Assembly (NCBI GenBank): GCA_954871525.1
Contig: OX940862.1
Coordinates: forward strand, 12,544,501-12,608,500
Reading direction: 5' to 3'
DNA from: Parietaria judaica
Taxonomy: Eukaryota; Streptophyta; Magnoliopsida; Rosales; Urticaceae
DNA: 64,000 nt
The first letter of the stretch is position 1, and each line of letters starts with the position of its first letter. The position numbers and the translations under genes were made by a program. Of the stretch, positions 10,978-23,073 are shown piece by piece. A model generated the notes under the pieces. The model was not told the origin of the DNA. It searched no databases and saw only the letters and a program-made list of their open reading frames with translations.

Positions 10978-12750
10978 ATGGCGGCGAGAAGCGCAGTGCT
11001 CAAGTACCTCAGAGTGCAGGTTCAGTCCTTGCCTCAAACCGCCACCCACGCGAATCCTCTCTTCGCCTCGTCTTTCAACGTGATTCGCCGCCGTTTCTTC
11101 TCGGAGGAGGTCCGGGGCTCGTTCCTCGACAAGTCCGAGGTCACGGATCGTGTCCTCAACGTCGTCAAGAACTTCCAGAAATGCGATCCGGCTAAGGTAT
11201 GAGTCATCATCATATTCGATTTTTTTTCTTCTTCCTGGAAATCGATTGCTCAGAACCCTAATCCAGTGGAGTTTATGGTCTTATGTTGACACGAAAATGA
11301 ATTTTGAAGGTTTTGAGCTTTCAATCAGCTGGACTTTCGTGTATTTTGTGGGAAATGGGAGTTGTTTTAGGAAAAAAATGAAGGGGTTTTAGGGTTTATA
11401 GATTTGTGAGATTCGTTCTTGATGGGATTAGGCTAGAATTGAATGAGTGCTTACTGAATTAGAACGGAATTTATCATACTGAAACCAAATTGCTAGCAGA
11501 CTTGCATAGAATTTTTGTGAAGCTAGTGAAAAAATTTATTGGTTTAATAGTTTTTTTTGTTGGAAATGTTATGTTTAGACGCCATGATGTATCAATCTTT
11601 TGTATCTGTCTTCCTTTTTGGTGAAGAATCTTCATGTTTGTGCCGAGTTATCTGTACTTGAATTGGGTTTCGTTTTCCCCGCTTCGTCTATGTTCGCGTC
11701 TGAATCTTCTTCGATCTAGCACGGTCCAGCATTTATTTGGATGTCGACAGTCAGACTTACTATGAACTTTGCCATTTATGTTCTCTAATCTCTGTTGAAT
11801 TTTCACATCATGAAGTTTTTCTTTGCTGTACCTTAACCTACCTTGAATTCAAATTTCACAAGGTTTGATATATTTAAATTTGCATAAGCCTCGTCTTGCG
11901 AATGTATACATTTATATATAGATATATCATATATATTTATTTAGTAATGAATACCGCTACTCACCCATATTTGTATATTTTCTGTCTTCAACAGTTGGTT
12001 TTTTCACTCTGTCGTTGCACTCTCCAAATTTTTTTATTTCTGAATCATTGAAGAACTTAGGTATTATTAAGAAGTCTAAATGGGTTAAGCATCTACGGGC
12101 CAACTAAGGTTTCCATTTCCGTTTTTGTCACGCGCAGCCCTTAAGATCGCCTTCCTCAGCAACCATGGAAGCGTGTCGAGTCATAGCAGCGCAAGAGTGA
12201 AAATTACCCGTTGTTTTGGCTCTCTTTAGGGTTTTCCTTCCGAGGCCTTTCGTGTAACTTTTCCCACCGCTGTTTGTTTCTCGGGATATTCCCTTTTCTT
12301 GCTTAAGATCTGAAGTTTTCTTCCCATATTTCTTAACCCCCTTTGGGACGCTATTGCCCCTAGGGCTTTAAGCTTATGGGATTTTCAGGTCATAAGTGGA
12401 TTTTGTGGGTTTTTTTCGAGTTCTGTGGTGGGTAACAATCCATTAAAAATTTAAAATTAATAATTAAATTCATTTTTGGTGTCCCGCGTTTCTTGTGCTA
12501 ATATATACGGAAAATTAAGTTTGCATTATTTTGTTACTTGGATTCTTAACATCTTCAACTTAAACTTGGACAGGTCACACCATCTGCCCATTTTCAGAAC
12601 GATTTGGGACTAGACAGTTTAGACGCTGTAGAAGTTGTTATGGCTCTTGAAGAAGAATTCGGATTCGAAATCCCCGATACCGAAGCAGACAAGATCAACT
12701 CCATAAGTCTTGCGGTTGACTTTATTGCCTCTCACCCGCAAGCAAAGTGA
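10978..12750 (+). CDS. Mitochondrial acyl carrier protein
   Basis: Two exons, 10978-11196 and 12574-12750, encode 130 residues. The first ~45 residues are basic and Ser/Arg-rich ([16 protein letters not shown]...IRRRFFSEE), typical of a mitochondrial presequence. The mature part carries the ACP signature [20 protein letters not shown], in which Ser-88 of DSL receives 4'-phosphopantetheine. Mitochondrial ACP supplies octanoyl chains for lipoate synthesis and is also associated with respiratory complex I. The gene has a single 1377-bp intron, unusually long for so small a protein, with no gene visible inside it. The ATG follows a GA-rich leader. Confidence 0.95.
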
Positions 12751-14700
12751 GAGAGAATCGCGAGCCTCACTCTTAAATTTTTTGAGTTTTTTTAGTTATC
12801 TGAGCAGTGTGTTAAATCGTAATTGGATTTCGCATCCCCTTTTGCTTACCGGTTGTGTCCTCTTCTCATAAAATGCCGGTCGGATTTTTGGGCTACTTTA
12901 ATATATCAACATTAATTTTTCTATTATGATGATAAAGACACAAAACTTGTCATTGTTTTGATGAGTTATGGTACTACTAAATCCCAATTGTTTATTGGTC
13001 CATATGTTTTTGTATGCATGATCTTACGCTTATAAATTCTATGTATAAGTACACAACCAGAAACGGACCGAAACCGGGCCAATAAATTTCTGTGTGCAAG
13101 TAAGCAACCGGTGGCCGAAATGAGGTTCGGACCGAAGCTTTCATCCCTAGGAAACTTAGAACACAAAAATCTTGTTGTTTTTGAAAGGCAACACACGCAA
13201 GTTGATGCCGTTTCTACCAAAATGTATAAACTACAAACAAATGTTATATGGGAAATTTACGTCATAGTACTACAACTACTTCGTTGTTTATTTATTATAA
13301 TTAAGTTATAATTGGTAGGATAAATGTATCTTTTCGTATTTCATCTATCTAATTCAAACATTAGAAACTAATAAAGTTGTATAAATGGTAACATTTGGTA
13401 TGTAATTTGTGTACTTAATTTGTTATAACCAAATAAAAAAAAATGAGATTATGCCAAGTCTTCACAACTATCAGTTTCTTCCGTTGATCATCTTGTCTCG
13501 TGTAACATTCTACACGCAAAGTCTAGTTTGACATGAAACACGAAATATGATATAATTATGCTTCTTCTTTTTTGGTTGAGAAAGATTTTTTTTTTTTTGG
13601 AGTTGAGAAAGACTTTGAAAATGCACAAATGGAAAAAGAAGTCGACAAGTCAAGGCTCCGGAGACTCCTAAAGTCTTCTGCCACAAACACCCTTCGTTTC
13701 CCCATAAATTACGTATATACCACTTACGCTAGTTTCTTGGAAATTAACGTTCAACACAATCACGAAAGAAACAGAGCATCAAATTAGAGAGGTTGATGAT
13801 TGTTGATTATATATGCAAGAATTTCATCTACTTAAAACCAATCCATCTTCCATATAAACTAGCAACACATAACGAAAATAAATACCGGAAATGGTCAAAC
13901 TATGACCGCGATTTCGTCATGTACCATTTCGTGAAAATTTTGCCTGGTCTGCTCAGAAAATATCAAATTTCGTCAAAGAATATACGAAATTATGAAATTA
14001 ACCAGTAATAATTTCATCTGCTCGAAATACTTTAACATCCATATTGACAATGACAAAGCAATAAATAAAAGACCAAGTCAAGCCTTTGAAAGAGAAATTC
14101 TTCGTATGAGTTCAATAAAAGCAAAAAAACTAAAAAGCTAATTGGACAATGCAACGTCAAATGATTTCTGATTGGTGGATTCAATGGAAAACCCATTTAT
14201 CTTTAGCTTCCTATTGGCTCAAAACATAACAAAAAGTTACTTTAAAAAAAATATATAATTTTAGTGTAAATTTAGCTCTTTAAATTATAATAATTATTAA
14301 AACAAAATTGTTTACTGGTGATTAAAGGGAGCTAAATATTACTAAAATCATGAAAAAAAAAAAAAAAAACTGTTTCCGCTATTTTCCAAACCGATGCGAT
14401 CATGCGCCAACAATACTAGCATTGGAAAGGAAATATTATAATAATAATAATAAAAATAGCTCAAAAAAAAAACTGAAAAAAAAACACTAATAAATATTAT
14501 GGGGCCATCATCACAGTGCTGACTTTGACTATTCTACACTCTCTCTATTTCTTCTCAAACAAAGCTAATATGCTGGTCCGATAATGGGATGGCAAGCTCG
14601 AAATTGACTCAGAAGACCAAGGGCAGTCTCGGAAATCCACTTCTATAAAGCACGAGTATTCTCTGTCTCTCTCCACATTCCGCCATTGCAGACCCTGCAA
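12751..14700. other. Intergenic region between mtACP and CRT3
   Basis: About 1.9 kb of AT-rich DNA without a supported gene. It contains several A/T homopolymers (for example 14350-14370), a short ATA run near 14440 and the proximal promoter of the downstream gene. Confidence 0.5.
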
Positions 14701-17700
14701 ATGGCGACTCGAGCTTCGTCTGGTTCGCGAATCAAGCTTCTTCTGCTTTGCGTGTCGTTTCTCTTTCGCTCTTCGCTCTCGGAAATCTTCTTCGAGGAGA
14801 GATTCGAAGGTAAAGACTCAATCTTTTTTGTTGGATTTCTTTTACCAATTATGGAAAGTGTTCTCAACCGTCGAAAACTGTTATAGCAAGTACGAGGGAG
14901 AGGGCAATTATGTCATTTTAAGTAATAATCCCTCTCACTTACACTATGATTATAGTAATAAATAAGTGTCATAGTCAATTTGTTAAGAAGAAGAGATAAT
15001 TATACTCTATTGTTGTATTGGATTTTAATATGTAAGTTTAATCATGCTATATGTTGAAAATCAAATGAAAACTAGCAACGTAAACAGAGAGAACTCGACT
15101 CGGAATCTATGTAATTGGCTGAGGAACCGTCCTACCGGTCCGGTACTCCGTTTCCGCCATGGAGTTTCTATAATATTTGATAAAAATATTGTGTAGAAAC
15201 GGCCCGGGCCGGGGTCTGTGAGACCTGATTTGGGTCGGAGACTTTTAACACAATATGTATTTTTGGTTGAGAAGATGATTGGCTGTGTTGGATTATAATA
15301 TGTAAGTTTAATCATACTATATGTTAAAAATCAAACGAAAATAGAGAGAACTCGACAGGGAAATTGGCTTCGGGATCCAGCCTATCGGTCTGATCCTCGG
15401 TTTCCACCACAGAGTTCCTAAAATGTCTGATAAAAATATGTGTAGAAACGGATTCGGGTCGGAAACTCTAACAGTGTATTTCTGGTTGAGAAGATGATTG
15501 GCAGAGCAGATGGGTGAGATCAGATTGGAAGAAAACAGAAGGGAAAGCTGGCTCTTTTAAACATTCCTCAGGAAGATGGCCTGGAGACCCTGATGACAAA
15601 GGTCAACTTTCTCTCTGTATATATATAATTATATATATACATATATTGTTTCTTATTTTAGTGTGTATAGATATAATATATATACTCTTATGTTGTTCAG
15701 TGATAGCATGATACTGATAACATTGTTTCAGTGAGCCTTTTTTCATTGCAAGGAACACTTAGATAGGAGTGGCAAGATGGTATTTTAGTCTTGTGAATTT
15801 AGTCCCTTATTTTCTTTGAGGTTAAATTATGTCATTGAGGGTATTTCGGTCAAGTCCGTGTTTTTCTCTAGGTTTTCGAATGGCCTAGTTTATGCTTTCT
15901 CTTAGCGTCGAAGGAAGGTTGGTCTTGTTATTCGTTACTCGTCCATAATAGATAAAAATAAGGGAATTCGTCACATTGGTGAATTCCCGTTGGCCGAATT
16001 GTATTTGATTTCAATCCCGGAGCCTTCTGATATGGCCCCGAGAGTCTAAGTTTGCGTCGTTAATAAATTAGGGTCGTTTATTTTTATATCATCGTATTTA
16101 ATTGGGTCTTAGGATATTAAAATTAGCGTCGTTTCTATTTTTGTCGTTTAATTATTTAAATAGGTTATTAGGTTATTTAATTATGTTAAAGGGTTTATTT
16201 AGTCGGGCCCGGTCCGGCCCATTAGGGTTGTAATTTCATGCTCTATTTAAGAGAGCTTTGATGAATGAAAAAAGGAGCCAAAGAATTCAGAAACTTGATC
16301 CTAAGAGATCGGGTTTTTGAGTGTTGGCCAAAATTCTCAATTTTCTCGTTTCGAGTTTATCGATCTTCGGGCACGTATCAATTTGGTATCAGAGCCGCTC
16401 GAAATGGGGGGGTTTTCAAAGACGTTCATGGAGGAATTCCGGGAATTCGTTGTGGGGCAAGAAGCTGCGACGCAGCGGTTAGAGGCGGCAATAGCAGCCC
16501 TGACGGCAACGATGGAAACCTTGACAGCGGAGGTGAGTCCGTTGATGACAATGGTGGAAGTGACCACGGCAACAGTGGGAAAAGGGACACAAATGGCCCC
16601 CGAAACCACTGGGAACCAGCCAAGGCCCAATATGGAATTTCCAGATATCACGCAACGCTCCGGCGGAGCTCCGGCGAAGGGGGATGCGAAGGGTGGTGGA
16701 AAATTCGATAGTGAAGGCAGAGGTGCAACGACCGGAGGTGGTTGGAAAAGGTTCAAGGCAAACGGGGGCTATGGGGTCAGTTATTGCACCTCGCAAGGAG
16801 TTGGTCGTGAAAAAGACCCACCTGATCGGAAGGCAGCGGTCGGAGTTGGGTCGGCGGCGGCGGCGGCGGCGGGAGTCGGGTCTCTGGCGGCGACGGTCGT
16901 CGGAAGTGCGCATGGCGGCTGGCCAAGTGGAGAGATGAGAGGGGCTGTAGTAGGAGTTGTGGTTGAGAAAACCCTAATGGGCCTTGAGGGCATGTTGAGC
17001 CCAGTAAGGCTGGACAAACCAAGCCCAGGAAAAAGACATCACTTAGGTCACAAGGGAGGAAGTGGCTGGAAGCGCGTGGGGGTCTGCGACGATCACAACC
17101 AAGGAGGTGCGGCGAGAGGTGGCGTATTCACCGGCCGCGGAGATTGGGGCGGAGCTCCGGCGGGTGGCGGCAGTAGGAGGGAAGAGGACTGGTTGGCTCT
17201 TAGAAAGGCTGGAAGAGAAGAAGCCCTAATGGGCCATGAAGCCCATAGAGGGAGTGCTGGAAAAGGAAGCCTTTTGGGCCAGAAAAACCCTCATACAGGC
17301 AGACTTGGTATTCACCAAACCCTGTGGCAAAAGGAGACAGCAAAGCAATGGGAGCGTGAAGAACTTCAAGCTGGACGAGCGGGCCACCATTGTGGAGCTT
17401 CAGTGGGTGGTGGCGACCACCGGAGGAGGCAAGTCAGTGGCGGCTCAAGAGCGAGCTACAAGGTGCCATGGCGAACTCATTCCGGAGCATCTGTTACCTT
17501 GTTTTGAGCTTGAGGACAAGCTCAAAGTGGAGAAGGGGAGTAATGATATGGCCCCGAGAGTCTAAGTTTGCGTCGTTAATAAATTAGGGTCGTTTATTTT
17601 TATATCATCGTATTTAATTGGGTCTTAGGATATTAAAATTAGCGTCGTTTCTATTTTTGTCGTTTAATTATTTAAATAGGTTATTAGGTTATTTAATTAT

Positions 17701-20700
17701 GTTAAAGGGTTTATTTAGTCGGGCCCGGTCCGGCCCATTAGGGTTGTAATTTCATGCTCTATTTAAGAGAGCTTTGATGAATGAAAAAAGGAGCCAAAGA
17801 ATTCAGAAACTTGATCCTAAGAGATCGGGTTTTTGAGTGTTGGCCAAAATTCTCAATTTTCTCGTTTCGAGTTTATCGATCTTCGGGCACGTATCACCTT
17901 CATATGATCTTTTTCTGGCATTAAATTCAATTCAGTGAAACTCCCAATACTTATGTTTTTTCCTTCTCTTTCAGGTCTTCAAACATCGAGCGACGCCAAA
18001 CATTTTGCGATCTCAGCGAAAATCCCTGAGCTGAGCAACAAGAACAGAACGCTCGTCATTCAATACTCCATAAGGTTCGAGCAGGAAATCGAGTGCGGCG
18101 GCGGCTACATCAAGCTTCACTCCGGCTTTGTCAATCAAAAGAAATACGGAGGCGACACTCCGTACAGGTTTGTCTCTGGTCTTACCATTTTCTTTCTTGA
18201 TGTGCAAGTAATTTTTAAATAGTCTATTATGCATCTTAATCTTTCTTGCTTTGCAGTCTGATGTTTGGACCGGATATTTGCGGCACGGACACGAAGAAGC
18301 TTCATCTAATTCTGTCGTATCAAGGCCAGAATTACCCGGTCAAGAAGGATTTGCAGTGCGAGACTGATAAGATGACACATTTCTACACCTTCATTCTTCG
18401 TCCCGATGCAACATATAGCGTGCTCGTGGACAATAGGGAGAGAGATTCAGGAAGTATGTACTCCGATTGGGATATTCTTCCTCCGAGAAAGATCAAAGAT
18501 GTCAATGCCAAAAAGGTGCAAGTTGCGGGTGAAACCGGTGCTCTATTTACTGTGTTTTTTGTTTTACATTTAAAAAAAATGGAACTCAATATTCGGTGTT
18601 TGGAAAATAGAAATCGAAACCGGTTTTTCTCTTAACAAAAACCAGTTTACTAGGTTACCGGTTTATAATCTGGTGTCGCTTAGAAACCAAAAATGGAAAA
18701 TAGAAGTAAGTTCATAGTGACTAACAATCTACAAATAAGATGCCCAAATTACAATCAATGATGAATAATTAAAAAACTCATTGAAAATCAGTGTTTGGTG
18801 TGTTTTTTTTAATGAATACTGAAATTGGTTTCGATCAAACGCCAACATTTTCTACTAATAAAATTATTGTTCCGGTTATTAAACATTTGGTGTAATTTTT
18901 TCACTCTTAGTCCTTCCCTAGTTTTAGGCTTTTTGCTTTTTCTAGGACAGCTTTGACTTTTGTTGTGTTTCCTTTGACTTTTTTGTTCAGCCTGCCGATT
19001 GGGAAGAAAGAGAATACATTGATGATCCTAATGATGTTAAACCTGAGGTTTGTAAGCTTTAACTTCAGTTCAATATAATGTTTCATTTCATCCCTGTGTA
19101 TATATATTATATATAATATATATATATATATATATGATTGTGCGTTGATCATTTTTCAGGGGTATGATTCGGCTCCTCGACAAATTCCTGATCCGAAAGC
19201 TAAAGAGGTTGGAGCTCTGATTCTATGCTTACTTTTATTCTGCAAGCCCGATTTTGACCAGTTTCAACTAAAAAAAAAGATTTATTTTTGGTAAGAAAAA
19301 CAGCGAAACCAAGCCGAGGCTTTCAAAAATTTGGCTGGCCCGATTTAATTTTTTAATTAATTCATTATAATTTTAGCTTTCATTTTTTTAATCATTTTAG
19401 AAGTGTCAAAAATTGCATTTTTATTGATAAATTACTACTTAAAATAAGTTTGAAAAAACCCGGCCCGGCTCAGTTTACCCCAATTCTCCTAAAAAAAAAA
19501 TCGCGCTTATTCTGAAACCGGGACTGGTGCCGGGAGCAAGCAAGGTTTAGGAATGCCCGAAAACCCGGGACTGGGCCAAAAACATTTTATAGCCCATTAC
19601 CCGGTCTCGATTTTACCCTTACTTATGATCTTGGTCTCTGATCATTAAGTAGTTAAACCTGGGCTTTTGTTTTCTTCTCCTATCAGCCTGAAGATTGGGA
19701 CGAGGAAGAGGATGGAATTTGGAGAGCACCAAAGATTCGAAATCCGGCTTATAAAGCCGGACCATGGAAACCTAAGGTTAGACCAACATTAAATGCTGAC
19801 TCTAAAGCTTTCATCTCTTGTACTGTATCTAATCATCTCTCTCGAATCGCAATGACGCTGCAGAGAATCAAGAACCCTAATTACAAAGGAAAATGGAAGA
19901 CCCCGTATATTGATAATCCGGGTACGTATAGTATGCAGATTTTGAAGATGATTCCTTTGTTCTCCCCTTGGTTTTTCACTGATTCCATTTCGAATGTGCA
20001 GAGTTCGAAGACGATCCTGATCTTTACGTGTTTAAGCCAATCAAATATGTTGGCATAGAAGTTTGGCAGGTGAGAAAAACCTACACACTTAAAACCATAA
20101 TTAGTTTCATATTATTAATCATCATAACAATGTTTTATGTAATCATGAAACAGGTTAAAGCCGGTTCGATCTTCGACAACATTCTGATCTGTGACGACCC
20201 GGAATATGCGAAACAAGTCGTTGATGAAGTATTTTCACATAAAGAAGTAAGCCTTTTTCATTTTCTCGTTCCTACTTTCTGTATATGATATGTGTTCATC
20301 GGTAACAGTTCTTTTCTGCATAATCTTCAGTCCGAAAAAGAGGCATTCGAGGAAGCCGAGAAGAAGCGAAAAGCTCAAGAAGAGGAGGTTATCTTCTGCT
20401 TAACTTCTGATCCAAGCTTTCTTCTCAAGCTCTTCAATCTTTAACACTTGATTGTAGAGATAATGATGAGAGCCTTTCACTGTAACAGGAAGCTCAAAGA
20501 GCGAGAGAAGAAGGCGAAAAGAGAAGACGGGACCGGGATCGCGATAGAGGACACCGAGACAGATACAAGGACAAATACAGAAGGGTCAGTCATTTTTATT
20601 TAAATATTATCCATTAATTTCAAGTGTCGGGGTAAAAGTTTTGGCCCGGTCCCGGTCCAAATATGATTTGAAAGCAGTAATAAAGCGAGGATCCGACCCG

Positions 20701-21056
20701 GTACCGGTTTAAGAACCGAGAACCGGGACCAGGCGGAGGGGATTCTCTATTTAGCTTAAACAATGTATTACTTGAAGTTTAGATTTTGTTCAGTCAGATG
20801 GGCCGGATCTGTTTTTGTAAGGTCCGAAAAAACGGATACCCCAGTTCCAGTTTCACACCTAAGCTCTCTAGTATCTTTGAACAATAACAGATTTGTACTA
20901 AGTTTTAACTTCGGTGTTCGTTTTGCGCAGCGTTACAAACGGGACTATGATGATTACCATGTAAGCATCAGTATTTTGCCTCCTAATTTCTTGGCAAAAA
21001 TAAAATCTTTAATTCAACACTAATGTTTTAATGATTTCTTACAGGATGAGCTCTGA
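14701..21056 (+). CDS. CRT3: Calreticulin-3 (ER lectin chaperone)
   Basis: Fourteen exons: 14701-14809, 15494-15601, 17975-18167, 18257-18515, 18991-19047, 19160-19207, 19687-19776, 19864-19921, 20002-20069, 20154-20246, 20331-20387, 20489-20584, 20931-20960, 21045-21056. They encode 425 residues. A signal peptide (about 1-28) precedes the lectin N-domain (calreticulin signature [24 protein letters not shown]). The P-domain has [20 protein letters not shown] and [10 protein letters not shown] repeats followed by IRNPAYK and [11 protein letters not shown]. The C-tail is Arg/Lys-rich and ends YHDEL, the ER-retention signal. The basic rather than acidic tail identifies the plant CRT3 class, known for retaining defective BRI1 and folding the EFR receptor. 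Intron 2 (2.4 kb) holds an intact-looking LTR element. Confidence 0.95.
15003..15504 (+). repeat. Tandem duplication spanning the CRT3 intron 1/exon 2 boundary
   Basis: Copy 1 (about 15015-15283) and copy 2 (about 15293-15503) share blocks such as TGTAAGTTTAATCAT, AGAGAGAACTCGAC, GATAAAAATAT.GTGTAGAAACGG and GGTTGAGAAGATGATTGGC. The last block contains the real acceptor and the first bases of exon 2 in copy 2, so copy 1 keeps a decoy acceptor after 15274. Confidence 0.75.
16028..17896 (+). mobile_element. Young non-autonomous LTR retrotransposon in CRT3 intron 2
   Basis: LTRs at 16028-16380 and 17544-17896 are each 353 bp, begin TGATATGG, end CGTATCA and look identical by eye. The 5-bp target duplication CCTTC lies at 16023-16027 and 17897-17901. 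Directly after the left LTR is TGGTATCAGAGCC (16384-16396), the classic primer-binding site for initiator methionine tRNA. A purine-rich tract (GGAGAAGGGGAG, 17529-17540) precedes the right LTR. The 1163-bp interior has no protease, reverse transcriptase or integrase, so the element depends on others for movement. It lies in the same orientation as CRT3. Confidence 0.95.
16404..17507 (+). CDS. Gag-leader-like ORF of the non-autonomous LTR element
   Basis: An uninterrupted frame of about 367 residues opens just after the primer-binding site with [20 protein letters not shown] and a heptad-like segment [17 protein letters not shown], in the style of the N-terminal coiled coil of plant Ty3-type Gag. 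The rest is Gly/Arg-rich and low complexity, with a (CGG)n run at about 16851-16872. No CCHC zinc knuckle or DTG/DSG protease motif is seen. It may be a Gag remnant or a chance open frame in GC-rich DNA. Confidence 0.4.
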   Translation: MGGFSKTFMEEFREFVVGQEAATQRLEAAIAALTATMETLTAEVSPLMTMVEVTTATVGKGTQMAPETTGNQPRPNMEFPDITQRSGGAPAKGDAKGGGKFDSEGRGATTGGGWKRFKANGGYGVSYCTSQGVGREKDPPDRKAAVGVGSAAAAAAGVGSLAATVVGSAHGGWPSGEMRGAVVGVVVEKTLMGLEGMLSPVRLDKPSPGKRHHLGHKGGSGWKRVGVCDDHNQGGAARGGVFTGRGDWGGAPAGGGSRREEDWLALRKAGREEALMGHEAHRGSAGKGSLLGQKNPHTGRLGIHQTLWQKETAKQWEREELQAGRAGHHCGASVGGGDHRRRQVSGGSRASYKVPWRTHSGASVTLF

Positions 21057-23073
21057 TGAGGATCTGAGGGCCTGTTCTCTGCGACATGTCGTTTAGAAGA
21101 AATATGCATATGCCAATCTTAGTGTCGTTTCCTTTTAAATATAAACTTTACAGTCTTGGTGGACAACTCAAACTGTTTTTGTTTTATTTATTCAGAATTT
21201 TATAGTTACAGTGTAAAAAACTTTTGCAGTTGTTTTTAAATAGTTGTTTGGTACACATTTCTGTTTTTTATTTTTTTTAAATAAAACAACAGAATAAGTG
21301 TTCGGAATACGATTCAATTTTTTCTTAAAAAATTAAATATTTAATACATTAATAAAATTTAAAAAATATTATTACATTAATAATACAATAACATAAAGAT
21401 TATATTACGGTGTAAATTAAATACAATCATGTTTAACATATCAAAGCTATACTATATAGTCTAAATAATCAGGTTTAACATGCATCAAAAGTAAAATATC
21501 TCATGTCATTTTATTCTATTATTTTTCACCAATATTATATTAAACATAGTCTTCGCGTAAATTGTATATTCAGCAAAACAAGTCGTCCATATTCATTGTT
21601 CCAGTGTCATCACACAATTAATTTTGGTCCCACCATCACATAGGTCAAGTGAGATTCGGCACCGGCACCGGTGTCGCAGTTAACGTTGGTGTCTCAATCG
21701 ACATTGAGACTTTGAAGGTTCAATGTTATAGTTCAAAGGTGAAAATTTGGTATCCGTTTTCCGGTTTTGTCTCTGTTCCGGTACCGGTCCTTGATCGATT
21801 TTAAAAAAATTCAAGAAATTTAATTTAAACCCAAGAACTCGTACTTCTCTGTACCCATTTTTAGAACTGAGAACCATAAACGATGCCCTGAACAAATATT
21901 TCCCGGTTTTTGGTACCGATTCTGATTTTAAACTACATGTCGTTTTTTTAGTTTTTAGTATGTCATTTTAGTGCATTTTAAACTTTTATTGTCGTTTTTA
22001 TACTATTTGTAATTTGTAATTTTTTATTTTAAAAAATACACGTGGTTTTAAAGTCAAGCACTCTTAAAATCGAAATCGGTACCAAAAAAAAAATCCCGAT
22101 TTTCCGGAACATGGACGAAAAAAAGTTATTTCCCGGTTCCGATTTTACTCCTAATGAAGTCGATAGAAATAAGGAGTGATGAAAGAAAAAACTGAGTGAA
22201 AAAAATAGAAAACAACAAAAATCTGTATTTGAAAATCCTTAAGAAAAACAGAATAAAACTTGAAATGTTTTGGAGTTCAATTTGATGAGTTACACACCAA
22301 ACAGTCATTTAATTTTTTTCAGTGCAACTGTACAAGTTAGAAAACTAAAAAACTGTTTTCAAGTTATGTACCAAACACAACCTTGTTCCTCTTATGGGTG
22401 TGTTTTTGTAATGAATTATTATTATAAGCTGAATTATTATTATAAGCTTTCCTTTGTGGGACAGCAAAACAAATAATTAAGTTTCATAAAACAAAAGGAC
22501 ATAAGTTAGTTTGGGATTTTTCTGATGATAATAATTAACTAAAGCAACACACCAAAGAGGACACTAAATATTAACAATGTACATTATTATAAGATATTTT
22601 TCGCTTAATTTCATTATTTTTTACTAATTATGTGAAAATTTTATCCTTAGTTTCTCTTAAAAATTTGATTTCTTAATTGCTTTGTCCTAATATCATAATT
22701 GAGCATTGTACTATTCAAAAAAAAAAAATTGTGGATATTAAAGATTAAATTTAAACGCTCATCACTCCTACATGTTCCTAATTATTTAGTTAGTTGTATA
22801 AATAATATATCTTCTGATTAGCCTATCTGATAATAATAGACAACTAATCTAGGAAGTTATTTTAACACATTTATTAAAGGAAAATAGTTCAAATATGAAG
22901 GGAAAGAATTGTTAGCACTAAACTTCCTGAATACTTTGGTCTGCGTAATGTCATAAATATTAAATACCCTTATCAGAGTAAGGTAACAATGACTAACAAT
23001 TTACAAAAATTCATAACGTGTCCCAACGGGAATAAAAATGATACAATCAATCCCAACAAAACAGGAGATCAAA
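21057..23073. other. Intergenic region between CRT3 and EMC10
   Basis: Convergent 3' ends flank this 2-kb AT-rich stretch. No gene is supported. Segments at 21650-21930 and 22070-22140 are rich in ACCGG/GGTACCG motifs and look like degraded copies of a repeat also seen in CRT3 introns. Confidence 0.5.

Noticed and set aside
12751..14700. Search for tRNA or protein genes in the long spacer
   Set aside because: Only short frames and homopolymers were seen; no cloverleaf with B-box-like GGTTCGA in context was found.
16337..17022. Several minus-strand frames in the LTR element interior
   Set aside because: They mirror a GC-rich, low-complexity plus-strand region with the primer-binding site and LTRs in plus orientation.
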